64,000 bases of DNA from Pirellulales bacterium (GTDB lineage: Bacteria > Planctomycetota > Planctomycetia > Pirellulales > Lacipirellulaceae): assembly GCA_022841705.1 (NCBI GenBank), contig JALHQZ010000009.1:1-64000 (forward strand). The letters run 5' to 3'. Under the pieces are notes generated by a model. The model was given only the letters and a program-made list of their open reading frames with translations. It was not told the origin of the DNA and did no database searches. Shown one piece after another: positions 27,157 to 37,200 of this stretch (position 1 is the first letter of the stretch; every line of letters begins with the position of its first letter). The translations under genes and the position numbers were made by a program.

Positions 27157-28809
27157 TTAGCGAGCCGCGGTTTTCAGCGAATCGCTCGCACTCTTCGCAG
27201 CGGCTTGGCGGTTGACGAAGTTCAGATCCGCTTCGCTCAAGCGGCGCATCGCGACGGTCGAGGTGCGGCCGTTGTCCTTTAGCAGTTTGACCGTGCCGTC
27301 GCCGACGTTCAGCATCCGGCCGGTGCAGGAGTAACGGCCGGTGTTGTCGGTCCAGGCGCGCAGTTCGCTACTAGCCAACCCGCCCGCTTCGCGGAGGGTG
27401 TCGAGCATAGTTGAGGGTTCGCCGAACAAATCATCTTCCGCGGCGGATTCTGCCGCTTCTTCGGAAGCTTCTTCTTCCGGGGTTTCTTCGGCCGGCGCTT
27501 CGTCGGTGGCAGGATCTTCGCCGAACAGATCGTCGGTCGATTCCGCGGCCGGTTCTTCAGTCATTTCTTCTTCATTGGCGGGCGCTTCCGTCGCATCTGT
27601 TTCGGTAGCGGGATCGCCAAAGAGCGAATCGTCGGTCGCTGGTTCTTCGGTCATCGCATCATCAGCGGCCGGGGTCTCGGTCGCGGATTCCTCTGCCATC
27701 GCTGCATCGGTAGCGGGTTCATCGAACAGGCCGCCGTCATCGGTGGTCGCTTCTTCACCCGCGGGTTGTTCCGTCGTGGAGGAGTCGGTGGCGGGTTCTT
27801 CCATCGCTTCATCGAAGAGCGAATCGGTGTCGTCGGCCGGGGCTTCTTCGACAGCCTCTTCCGTCGCCGGCATTTCGGCCGCGGCGCCTTCTTCAGCGGT
27901 GGCCCCATCGGTGGCAGCGGCGTCATCGAATAAGCCCCCATCGTCCGCGGGAACTGTCTCCGCAGGCGCCGCGTCAGCGGGCGCTTCTTCGGCAGGAACG
28001 GTATCGGTGGCAGGTTCGTCAAACAATCCACCATCATCCGTCGCGGGCGTATCGGTCGCCGGAGCGTCCGTGGCAGGCGTGGTCGCGGGTTCGTCGAACA
28101 ATCCAACCTCATCCGTCGCCGGCACATCGGTGGCAGGCGTGGTCGTAGCAGGCGTAGTTGTGGGGGGTTCATCGAACAAACCTCCGCCATTTGTGGCGGG
28201 AGCTTCCGTTGCCGGTGCTTCGGTCGCGGGGGCTTCTTCGAAGAGCGGATCGGCCGCCGATTCTTCGGTCAGCGCTTGGTCAGTGGCCGGTTCTTCAGTT
28301 GCGGGAGTGCTCGGCAACGGCTCGACGACGTTCGGAGTCAAAGGCTCAAAAGGGGGTTCGGCCGGCGTATCCAACGTGGCAGGCATCGGCGCTGCCTCAG
28401 CAGGAGGTGCTTCGGCAGGCGCTTCAGGCGCGGCTTCGATCAGCGGCGCCGGCGTTGGTTCGGACGGAGTCGGTTCGCTCTCCATTGGCTCCGCGGGGGT
28501 ATCGCTGAAAGGCATTTCGCTTTCGACGGGCTGGCTAACGGTCCCTTCGCTGCAACCGCAGTCGCTTCCCACTTCGGTCGACGTAACCACTTCGCCGGCG
28601 CAGCCTGAGCAGTCGTCGGCTACCACTTCCATGCACTCGCCACACGGCATGTCACACGGCGTGTAGTCCACCGTGCAGGCGGGGGCCGGGCACGCGGGCA
28701 GGCAATGGCCGCCCATCATGCCGCCCAGCCAATGGCAAGCAGCCGCCGAGTTAAAACAGAGGGCCACCGACAACGCGACCGACAACGCGGCCTTGAATAG
28801 CTTCTTCAT
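27157..28809 (-). CDS. Secreted Cys-rich, acidic-repeat protein with SHD1 domain
   Basis: About 550 residues from ATG 28809. A signal peptide (MKKLFKAALSVALSVALCFN) is followed by a cysteine-rich segment with about 13 Cys in 65 residues. Then comes a 350-residue Pro/Ala/Thr/Glu/Asp low-complexity region in which a short motif, LFDEPATD or LFGDPATE, returns about ten times. The C-terminal 60 residues (RAWTDNTGRYSCTGRMLNVG to LSEADLNFVNR) match the SHD1 domain, common in planctomycete exported proteins. The strongly acidic middle suggests an extended or metal-binding spacer on the cell surface; this is inference. The opposite strand is also open here, but it lacks a signal peptide and domain. 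Confidence 0.87.
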   Translation of the reverse strand: MKKLFKAALSVALSVALCFNSAAACHWLGGMMGGHCLPACPAPACTVDYTPCDMPCGECMEVVADDCSGCAGEVVTSTEVGSDCGCSEGTVSQPVESEMPFSDTPAEPMESEPTPSEPTPAPLIEAAPEAPAEAPPAEAAPMPATLDTPAEPPFEPLTPNVVEPLPSTPATEEPATDQALTEESAADPLFEEAPATEAPATEAPATNGGGLFDEPPTTTPATTTPATDVPATDEVGLFDEPATTPATDAPATDTPATDDGGLFDEPATDTVPAEEAPADAAPAETVPADDGGLFDDAAATDGATAEEGAAAEMPATEEAVEEAPADDTDSLFDEAMEEPATDSSTTEQPAGEEATTDDGGLFDEPATDAAMAEESATETPAADDAMTEEPATDDSLFGDPATETDATEAPANEEEMTEEPAAESTDDLFGEDPATDEAPAEETPEEEASEEAAESAAEDDLFGEPSTMLDTLREAGGLASSELRAWTDNTGRYSCTGRMLNVGDGTVKLLKDNGRTSTVAMRRLSEADLNFVNRQAAAKSASDSLKTAAR

Positions 28810-28962
28810 AGTTTGACCCGAATTTGAAAGCAGATGGTTGAATGGACGCCCGGCGAGCACCCCCGCGCGGGGACAGTCAAAATGTTGATTTGGGAGGGAT
28901 AGCGAAAATCTATGTTAGTCCCGGCAAGCTTAGGTGGCAATCAGTTTCGGTAGTTGGACGAG

Positions 28963-29030
28963 GGGCTTTCAGTCCGTCGTGCATGATTCCCCGAAGGGGT
29001 GGTTTCCGCTGCCCGACGGACTGAAAGCCC
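28963..29030. repeat. Perfect 17-bp inverted repeat
   Basis: GGGCTTTCAGTCCGTCG (28963-28979) and CGACGGACTGAAAGCCC (29014-29030) are exact complements, with a small CCCC-GAA-GGGG hairpin in the 34-bp loop. It starts 17 bp after the stop codon of the minus-strand gene at 29047-29829, so it could end that transcript, but no T run follows. Confidence 0.8.
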
Positions 29031-29046
29031 ATCTTATAAGGGGAAC

Positions 29047-29829
29047 TTACAACCCCAGATTCGGAAAATCTGCCGCGTAGCGAAGGGCCAACAAACTCCC
29101 CACGGCGGCCGACTTTTCTCGCAGGAACTCGGCCTCTTTCAGGTGTTGCCGCTGAAGGGCGTCCCACCGCTGGTCGCTCGCCGTGGATTTACCCTGCTGC
29201 CGACCGTTCCACAGGTCGCTGGCCTCTTGGTACATCGCCGAGCCGTGTTCAAACCACTCGGCAATCCGCACGCCGACTTCTTGAGCCTCTTGATCGACGT
29301 TCTCGGCAATAATCGCTTTAATCGACCGGTGGCCATAGTGGAACGCCCGCAAGCGAACGTTGAGCACCAGCGCCGCATTCTGCTTGGAGAGACTTTGCTC
29401 CGCTTCCGCCTGGAGCGCCGCGACTTCGCTAATCACGCCGCGGACCTGCAGCCAGTAGTCGAGTGTAGCTTGACGGCGCTGGTCGTCGGGGTGATTGGTC
29501 GCCTCTTCTTTCACTGAGGGGAGCGTGAGCGCAACGACGTCTTGCCGTAGCCGCACGAGTTCGGTCCGTAATAGTCGACGCCGCTCTTCAGGCGAGAGGT
29601 TTACTTCCGAGCAATCGCCATTGGGACACTCGGGATTGGTCGGCCGAAACTGCTCAGGAATCTGCGTGAGCAGTTCGGACTCATCGAGCGCCGTGTACGC
29701 CACTCGATGCACGTCGACGTTAAAATACTGACTGGAAATCCACACGCCCCCCGCAACGGCGCCAAGGCAACCGATGAATTCGTTGAGCGTGAGACCACGG
29801 CGCGAGCGCACAAACCGGGACATCGACAT
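29047..29829 (-). CDS. Unknown membrane-anchored helical protein
   Basis: About 260 residues; ATG 29829 or 29823 both fit (MSMSRFVRSRRG...). The start MSRFVRSRRGLTLNEFIGCL resembles the planctomycete and type IV pilin-like basic start followed by one hydrophobic helix (IGCLGAVAGGVWISSQYF). The Glu at the fifth position after the Gly in RRGLTLNE resembles a prepilin cleavage site (G/xxxxE), so a pseudopilin-like export is possible. The rest is charged and helical (EERRRLLRTELVRLRQDVVAL..., AALQAEAEQSLSKQNAALVL), and the protein contains a CPNGDC pair that could form a disulphide. No named family was recognised. No partner gene of a pilus or secretion system is near, so the pilin idea is weak. 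Confidence 0.7.
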   Translation of the reverse strand: MSMSRFVRSRRGLTLNEFIGCLGAVAGGVWISSQYFNVDVHRVAYTALDESELLTQIPEQFRPTNPECPNGDCSEVNLSPEERRRLLRTELVRLRQDVVALTLPSVKEEATNHPDDQRRQATLDYWLQVRGVISEVAALQAEAEQSLSKQNAALVLNVRLRAFHYGHRSIKAIIAENVDQEAQEVGVRIAEWFEHGSAMYQEASDLWNGRQQGKSTASDQRWDALQRQHLKEAEFLREKSAAVGSLLALRYAADFPNLGL

Positions 29830-30365
29830 GAGCGGAGCCACTTAACATCAGATGCGGGAAATGAACGCAACTGTGAAAGTTTAGGTCACACCCGCAAAGG
29901 TGGCGCGACCCGGAACTGACATTGGGCGCTACTTAATGCGCCGGTTGTAGGGGCTGCAACCGCCACAAATCCCGGGATAGATACCTCTTTGCGGCCGATT
30001 CAAAAATCGCCGCGGGCGTGACCCACACTGCAGTTCAGGGAGTGTTAGCTAAGCGACTTGCGCGATGCACGGCATGAAACCAAACCACCTAATGCCGCTG
30101 TTGAATCCAGAACATGGCCTTACTGCCTTGTGCTTCGTCTGGCTTGCGTCCCGCTTCCCTATTCCGTGTGTTCCCCAAGTCGGTACGATACAGTGCTGTT
30201 CTGGACACTGGCGAATCTTAGTTATTGCCAACGAGGTCGCCGAAAGAGGGGCGGACCTGGATCTGAAACGCGGAGCATCGAATGCCGACCTGATCGCCCG
30301 GGACTTCGAGGTCCACGGGGCTGAGAAAACCATGGCAAGAACAAGACTCTGAATCCAAACCTCCA
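29830..30365. other. Intergenic region before the sulfatase gene
   Basis: About 535 bp. A small stem, CGGTTGTAGGGGCTGCAACCG, lies near 29942-29962. An open frame of 95 codons (30065-30352, plus strand) has no domain or good ribosome binding site and is not annotated. The space must contain promoters for the divergent genes, but none stands out. Confidence 0.4.
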
Positions 30366-31847
30366 ATGAAGTTTACGACCGCACTCTTGATGCTTGCCTC
30401 GCTTACCCCGCTTCTGCAGGCGAACCAAAGTAAGGGCAACCCCAACATCATCGTCATTCTCGGCGACGATATCGGCTGGGGTGACATCGGCTGCTACGGC
30501 GCGACCCGCATCAAGACGCCCCATATTGACGGACTCGCCCGCGATGGCTTGCGCTTCACGGACGCCCATGCGTCCGCCGCCGTTTGCACCCCCACGCGCT
30601 ATTCCACCCTAACGGGCCAGTACTCTTGGCGCCGCAACGCGCCGGGTCTCAACAAAGGAGTCGCCAATGCTGATTCCCCGCTGCTCATTCCCACGGACAT
30701 GGAAACCCTTCCCAAGATCCTCCAGCAGGCGGGCTATCGCACCGGGGCCATTGGCAAGTGGCACCTCGGATTTGGATTGTCCAAACCGGACTACAACCAG
30801 GACCTCCGACCAGGCCCCCTAGAAATCGGTTTCGACGAGTTCTTCGGCTTCCCGGCGACTAACGATCGCGTCCCCACCGTCTATGTGCGAGATCACCGCG
30901 TCATCAACCTCGATCCCGCCGATCCCATCGCCTACAGCTACGAAAAACCGCCCGCCGGATCGCCCCTGAGCCGGTTCGTCGCCAGCCGGAATCGTATCGG
31001 CTGGATGAGCGGCGGCAAAGCCGCTAGGTGGAAGGACGAGGAACTCGCCGACACTTTAACCCACGAAGCCGTTTCGTTCATCGAGCACAACCAGGAGTCG
31101 CCGTTCTTCCTGTACTTCGCCCCTCACGACGCGCATGCCCCGACAATTCCCCATCAACGTTTCAAGGGTCGTACCGGACTCGGAGGCCGTGCCGACATGG
31201 TGGAAGAGCTGGATTGGTCGGTCGGCGAGATTCTGAGGACGCTCGATCGCTTGAAACTTGCCGACGAAACACTCGTCATCTTCTCCAGCGACAACGGCGC
31301 TTCCAAGGCCAAGGAACAAAACCATCGGCCGAATGGTCCGTATCGGGGCGTCAAGTCGCAGCTCTGGGAGGGGGGGCACCGCGTGCCCTTCATCGCCCGC
31401 TGGCCCGGTTACATTACCCCGGGTGCTTCCTCCTCGCTAATCGGTCTGGTGGATCTCCCCGCCACTGCCGCGGCGATTGTGAGCGTGGAACTGTCAGACG
31501 GAGCAGCCCCGGACAGCTTCAACATCCTGCCGGATCTTCTGGGGAAACCCAATCCTAACCCGCGCGACCACCTTGTCGTCATGAGCGGCAAGGGAGACCT
31601 TGCGATTCTTCAGGGGCCGTGGAAATACATTCCCGATCTCTCAGTCGCCGACGGCTGGTCATCCTGGAGTAAGAAAGCACCGCATCGGAACGCCACGAAG
31701 CTAATCGGCGCGGGACTCTACAATCTCGCCGAAGATCCAGGAGAAAACACTAACCTTGCCGGCGAAAATCCTGAAACTGTGCAAAGACTTGTGACCCTGC
31801 TTGATTCCGTCCAATCAAACCCGACCACCCGAAGTCCCAGGCCTTGA
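30366..31847 (+). CDS. Sulfatase, formylglycine type (arylsulfatase family)
   Basis: Hydrolyses a sulfate ester in the periplasm or outside the cell. 493 residues with a signal peptide (MKFTTALLMLASLTPLLQA). The formylglycine motif is C74-TPTR, followed by YSTLTGQYS. Metal ligands lie in ILGDDIGWGD, and further family blocks are GAIGKWHLGFG (Lys/His), HDAHAPTIPHQRF and IFSSDNGA. The C-terminus has the usual small domain ending in a YNLAEDPGE-type strand. Planctomycetes carry many sulfatases for algal polysaccharides. It is a lone gene here, without its formylglycine-generating enzyme or transporter, so the substrate cannot be guessed. Confidence 0.95.
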   Translation: MKFTTALLMLASLTPLLQANQSKGNPNIIVILGDDIGWGDIGCYGATRIKTPHIDGLARDGLRFTDAHASAAVCTPTRYSTLTGQYSWRRNAPGLNKGVANADSPLLIPTDMETLPKILQQAGYRTGAIGKWHLGFGLSKPDYNQDLRPGPLEIGFDEFFGFPATNDRVPTVYVRDHRVINLDPADPIAYSYEKPPAGSPLSRFVASRNRIGWMSGGKAARWKDEELADTLTHEAVSFIEHNQESPFFLYFAPHDAHAPTIPHQRFKGRTGLGGRADMVEELDWSVGEILRTLDRLKLADETLVIFSSDNGASKAKEQNHRPNGPYRGVKSQLWEGGHRVPFIARWPGYITPGASSSLIGLVDLPATAAAIVSVELSDGAAPDSFNILPDLLGKPNPNPRDHLVVMSGKGDLAILQGPWKYIPDLSVADGWSSWSKKAPHRNATKLIGAGLYNLAEDPGENTNLAGENPETVQRLVTLLDSVQSNPTTRSPRP

Positions 31848-32131
31848 ACCTGGGCGAATACAGTGGACGCAGCCAGCACTCATTCGCGCGGCGCAGGCGC
31901 GCAGTTAATGCTCGTTAGCTGATCGTACGCCCGGCGGCCGCGATTGCATCTACAAGCTCATGGCCGCCGAGAAACCACAACTTGGTGACCGCGGCTTTCA
32001 AAGGCGGTTCGAAAGATGGCCGGCAACATGTCGACGAGCACAGCAGGTTAATGGAGGACTATTTCTCCAGAACTGCCGATCGCGCACCAGTACCAACCCG
32101 GGTATAAATCGCCAGTTTGGGAGAAATTGGC

Positions 32132-34039
32132 CTACGCCATCGCCGCTTCGCGGCGAGATTCGCGGCGGCGGTCCGATTCCTTCAGGCGCATTTTGCGGAT
32201 GCGCACAATCTTCGGCGTTACTTCCACCAGTTCATCTTCGTCGATGTACTCGAGGCACTCCTCGAGGGACATTTGGCGCGGGGGGCGGATTTGGGCATTG
32301 TCGTCTTTGCCGCTGGCGCGCACGTTGGTGAGCTTCTTGCCGCGGACCACGTTCACCACCAGGTCGCCCGCCTTGCAGTTCTCGCCGACCACTTGGCCTT
32401 CGTACACTTCGTCGCCCGGTTTGACGAAGAAGATGCCGCGGTCGTACAGGCCGTCGAGGGCGTAGGCGGTCACAGGGCCCGACTCGTTCGAGATCAGTAC
32501 GCCGTTCACGCGCGGCGGCGCCGGGCCGCGGTACGGTTCAAAACCCATAACGGTGTGGTGCAGAATCGCGTTGCCGGCGGTGGCGGTGAGCATCCGGCTG
32601 CGCAGGCCGATGAGCGAGCGCGAGGGGATGGAAAACTCAAGGTGAACAAAGCCCGAGGTCCCCGCCTTTTGGCCGATTTTGAGCAGTTGCGCGCGGCGAT
32701 CACCCACCAGCGCCATCACGGCGCTTTGGAACTCTTCCGGCACATCGACCACCAGCAGTTCGACCGGTTCTTCCTTGCCATTCTCGCCGTCGCGGATGAC
32801 CACTTGCGGCTTTCCCACGCTCAGTTCGAAACCTTCGCGGCGAAGGTTTTCGATGAGGATGCCAAGGTGCATCAGCCCGCGGCCACTCACCTTGAATTGT
32901 TCCAGTGTGTCGCCCGGTTCGACTTTGAGCGCCACGTTACTGCGGAGTTCCTTCTGCAACCGCTCGCTGATTTGCCGGCTGGTGACGTACTTGCCATCGC
33001 GGCCGCACAGGGGTCCATCGTTGACGCGGAAGGTCATTTGCAGCGTGGGCTTATCGACTTCAATCGACGGGAGCGCCACGGGGGTATCGGCATGGGCGAT
33101 GGTGTCGCCAATGTTGATGGGGTCCATCCCCACCACGGCGCACACATCGCCCGCTTCCACACGCTGCGTTTCGCGGCGGTCGAGGCCGTCGAACGTGAAG
33201 AGCTGCGCCACTTGCTGGCTGGTCATCGTGCCGGTGCGGTCGATCACCTTCACATTCTGCCGGTTGTTAATGTTGCCGGCAAAGACCCGGCCGATGGCGA
33301 TCCGGCCGACAAACTCCGAAAAGTCGATGGTGGTGACTAGCATTTGCACAGGGTCATTCGGCCGAACGCGCGGCTCGGGCACCTTGGCGACGATGGTCTC
33401 AAGCAGCGGAATCATGTTCTCGCCGGTGTGGTTCAACTCAAGCTTTGACCAGCCTTGCTTGCCGGAGGAGTAGACCACGGGGAAGTCGAGCGTCTCATCG
33501 TCGGCGCCCAAGTCCACCAGCAGGTCAAAAACTTCGGTCAGCACATCGTCGGGCCGGGCATCGGGGCGATCGATTTTATTCACTACGACAATTGGCCTCA
33601 GCCCGCACGCAAGCGCTTTTTGCAATACGAACCGCGTTTGCGGCATGGGGCCTTCGTAGGCGTCGACCAGCAACAGCACGCCGTCGGTCATGGTGAGGAC
33701 GCGTTCGACTTCGCCGCCGAAGTCGGCGTGACCCGGCGTATCGACGAGGTTGATGCGGAACATCTGCCCGGCGGCGCTGCGGTAATTGATCGCACAGTTC
33801 TTGCTGAAGATGGTGATCCCGCGCTCGCGCTCGAGATCGTTCGAGTCGAACACCAACCCATGCTGCCCGCCGGCAAGTTTATCGAGTTGTTCGCTCCGAT
33901 ACCGGCCCGACTGGTACAGCAGTTGGTCGACGAGCGTGGTTTTGCCGTGGTCAACGTGAGCGATGATCGCAACGTTGCGGATTTGCTCTGCGGTGGCGTC
34001 GGCGGAGGTCGCGTCGGATTTTGTCGTGTCGGCAGGCAT
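32132..34039 (-). CDS. typA: Translational GTPase TypA/BipA
   Basis: Ribosome-binding GTPase involved in ribosome assembly and stress. 635 residues with a 20-residue Asp/Ala/Thr-rich start. G motifs: G1 AHVDHGKTTL, G3 DTPGHADFGGEV, G4 NKID. Then come the EF-G-like domains II, III and V and the TypA-specific C-terminal domain (VRGKKLTNVRASGKDD). An extra basic tail of about 15 residues follows (KESDRRRESRREAAMA). Transcribed divergently from the giant PEP-CTERM gene, with a 240-bp shared upstream region. Confidence 0.97.
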   Translation of the reverse strand: MPADTTKSDATSADATAEQIRNVAIIAHVDHGKTTLVDQLLYQSGRYRSEQLDKLAGGQHGLVFDSNDLERERGITIFSKNCAINYRSAAGQMFRINLVDTPGHADFGGEVERVLTMTDGVLLLVDAYEGPMPQTRFVLQKALACGLRPIVVVNKIDRPDARPDDVLTEVFDLLVDLGADDETLDFPVVYSSGKQGWSKLELNHTGENMIPLLETIVAKVPEPRVRPNDPVQMLVTTIDFSEFVGRIAIGRVFAGNINNRQNVKVIDRTGTMTSQQVAQLFTFDGLDRRETQRVEAGDVCAVVGMDPINIGDTIAHADTPVALPSIEVDKPTLQMTFRVNDGPLCGRDGKYVTSRQISERLQKELRSNVALKVEPGDTLEQFKVSGRGLMHLGILIENLRREGFELSVGKPQVVIRDGENGKEEPVELLVVDVPEEFQSAVMALVGDRRAQLLKIGQKAGTSGFVHLEFSIPSRSLIGLRSRMLTATAGNAILHHTVMGFEPYRGPAPPRVNGVLISNESGPVTAYALDGLYDRGIFFVKPGDEVYEGQVVGENCKAGDLVVNVVRGKKLTNVRASGKDDNAQIRPPRQMSLEECLEYIDEDELVEVTPKIVRIRKMRLKESDRRRESRREAAMA

Positions 34040-34279
34040 GTCGGGCGGGGCGCCTTGGGCGGAAGGTGAACCCCAGCTGAAACTGGGACTTGCGGGCGAG
34101 CCCTGTAGTTTACCGCGAATAGCCGCTGCAGACTACGGCGCAAATTACGGAGAATCTGGGCTATTGCTGACGGGAAATGTTGCTATTTGCTGATTGCCGC
34201 AGTATTCTAGGCACTTGCGATGCGAGCGACCTAGCGGGCGACGATTTTTCTTCTCAGTTGGCACCCGGGAGTTGCTGCG

Positions 34280-37200
34280 ATGGCTGTTTGTTCTGCGCGC
34301 GGGCTGCGCTGGTTGGTTGTAGCGGTTTTCTTGTTGGCTTCCGTCTCCGGTTCCTTCGCTTTGGACCGCACTTGGATTGGCGGGAACGTCGATTGGGTCG
34401 ACGCCGGCGCGGCGACCAACTGGAACCCCAACGACGAACCCGATTCTGACGACCGGGCGATTTTCAATTCGGCGAACGGGGTTAACCTCGGGTCGAATAA
34501 CACCGTCAACGGTTTGGCCCTCTCGGGCGGGATTGATCTCAACACCAACGGCTTCGATCTAACGGTTGATGGGCTAGTTGAGGTTGGCGGCGCGAGCACC
34601 AACCTGTTCATCGGCGGCGCGGCGGGGAGTATCGACGCCGACGATGTGACGATCAACGCCAGTGGCGTCATCGAGCTAGCGGGCGGGACGCTCGCGATGA
34701 ACGAAGAAGTCGGCACGTCGCTGCTCGACATCAACGTCGGCGGTGTGTTGCAGGGGAACGGCTTAATCTCATTCGCGGATGATCCCGCCGTGCCAACGAC
34801 GATGTTGGTGAACGATGGCGTATTAACGGGACTTTCGCGCGGCGTGACAATTTTTTCACCCCCGCCGATAGGAATGCTGCAGATCACGGGCTTGGGCGCC
34901 AACGCCCGCCTGGACCTGGATGGAGCAACCGAAACCGGAGTGGTGAATATTAATCGCAATCAAACGATCGCCACGGATATGCCGCTCTCGGACACGTTTA
35001 ACGGCACGCTGAATCTCTTCCATAATTCAGAGTACCAGGCCGGCCAAATTTTCACCTTAGGCGCCGGCGGATCGATTGTTGCGAACAACGGATTTGTTGC
35101 AGGTGGCCTGGGCTTCCCAGACGTTCCCGCGGATGTCGCCATCATCGATGTCGCGTCCCTTGTCCAAACGGGCGGCACGATCAATGTTGCGGATACCGAC
35201 GGCACCTTGAATATCGATTCACAATTCACGATGTCCGGCGGAACTTTCACCAACTTCGGCACAGTCATCTTCAATGGTGTGACGAACATCACGACTGCCG
35301 CCGGATACGATCCTAGCGATGTTAACTCACAAACCATTGTCAATGCCAACGTGACGATTAGCGACGCGGCTGGCAACTTCAACTGGGACGGCAACGGCGC
35401 GGCGGACACAACGGTCAACGGCACGTCAGTCCTTTCGATTACGGCCAATCAGATCGACGCAGGGGACGACGTTTTCGGCGGAACGCTTACCCTTAACGAA
35501 GGCGCCGACGCCTCGGTCAACGTCGCCGCCACAAGTTGGACCGCAGCGGGAAGCATCGTCAAGAATGGCGAGTTCGCAACTTCCACGATTAGCGGCGACC
35601 GAGTCAACGTCACCGGCAGCGTCACCGTCAACAGCGGCGCGCTCGACATGCCCGCGACGACGCTCGCCTCGACTGCTAGCGTCACGACAAACGCTCTGCT
35701 CACCCTCGGCTCCGCTTCAGAGTTTTCCGGACCGACGACGCTTGCCGGCACGGGGATATTGCGCATGGAAGGGACTTCGACGGTGTTGGCCAACACGACC
35801 GTCAACGTCGCCACGTTCGACTGGGACGGCCTCGGCACGGGAACGGGGCATACGATCAACAGCGGCGTGACATTCACAATCAACTCGATTACCCTCGACT
35901 CCGACGGCGACATGGACGATCCCCTCATCCTGGCAGGCAACCTGTCCCAGTTGGTCGTCAATAATGCGAACGGGCTGACGCAGTGGACGATGAACGGCGT
36001 CGTCACTGGGAACGCCTCGACCGCCGGGACGGCGACGATCGGCGGAACGAGCCGAATGATCGTCGCAAACGTGATCAACGTCGACGGCAACACGACCATC
36101 AACGCGCCAGTCACGCTCAATCGCGCAGGACTAGTCGCCGACATCGACGCGGGGATGACGCTCGACGTCACCAGTAGCGCGACGACCTACGTCAGCGGGA
36201 CGATCGACGGCGCTGGAACCTTCGATCCGGGAACGAGTAACACCGTCACCGGCGACTTCGCGATCAATGCCGACCGCTTCGACTTCGACGGCGGGACTTG
36301 GACCGTTGAGAGCGGGGCGACGCTGACGTTCAACGCCGCGGTCGACTACGAACCCGATTCCGTCACCAATTCCTTTGAAAGCACAATCGTCCTTAACAAC
36401 GGAGCCATCTTCGCCAACGTCGCTGACCCAGCAGTCGTAATGAACGGCACGCTCAATATGAACGCCAGCGGCGGCTTCAACGCGGCCGAATGGCAAGGAG
36501 ATGCGATCGATATCGGCAATGACGCCGGACTCCTCGACGCCAATCTCAACGTCACCGGCGACGGAAACGCCAATTCACAAGCCCGATTCTTCGCGCCGGT
36601 CACCTTTATGTCCGACGCCGACGTCGACGTCCCCGCAGGGGCCTCGCTCGTCTTCAACCGACCCGTGACGTTCAATTCGGTCAACGCCGCCAACAACGCG
36701 GAGTTCACCGGCGCGGGGACGATGATCTTTAGCGACGACGTCGTCGTCAATGAAACGACGATTCTCAACATGGTCGGCGGCACGGTCGACCTCGACGGCA
36801 ATGACGCGGTCGGCGACTTCGTCAACATTGACGCCCCGCTGACGATTAACGCCGCGACACTCTCCGGTTTCGGTCGCGTGAATGGCGGCGGCGGGGTCAA
36901 CACGCTGGACGTGAACAACAGCGTCGGCACGGGCGTACTCACCGTGAACCTGGACAGCTCGACCGCCGAGTGGACCCTCAACGGTCCCGGCGTCATGAAC
37001 CTCGTCAACGACAACGTCGACGCCACGCTGCTGGCCGGCAGCGATGTGAACATCAACGGTCAGCTCATCGTCGTCGGAGACGTTCGCACGACGGCTCGGC
37101 TGGACGTCGCGGGCGTCGTCAACATCAACACAGCGGGTCAGCCGCTGCGGCTCGCCGGGGGAACGACGAGCGACCCCAACATGCTTCTCGGCGGCACGAT

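Noticed and set aside
27341..28666. 441-codon Ser/Ala/Gly-rich plus-strand frame
   Set aside because: Mirror image of the acidic repeat region of the SHD1 protein. The minus strand has the signal peptide and domain, so it is the coding one.
30065..30352. 95-codon frame before the sulfatase gene
   Set aside because: No ribosome binding site, domain or signal; composition is not distinctive.
32117..33340. 407-codon frame opposite typA
   Set aside because: Antisense composition effect; typA motifs are intact on the minus strand.
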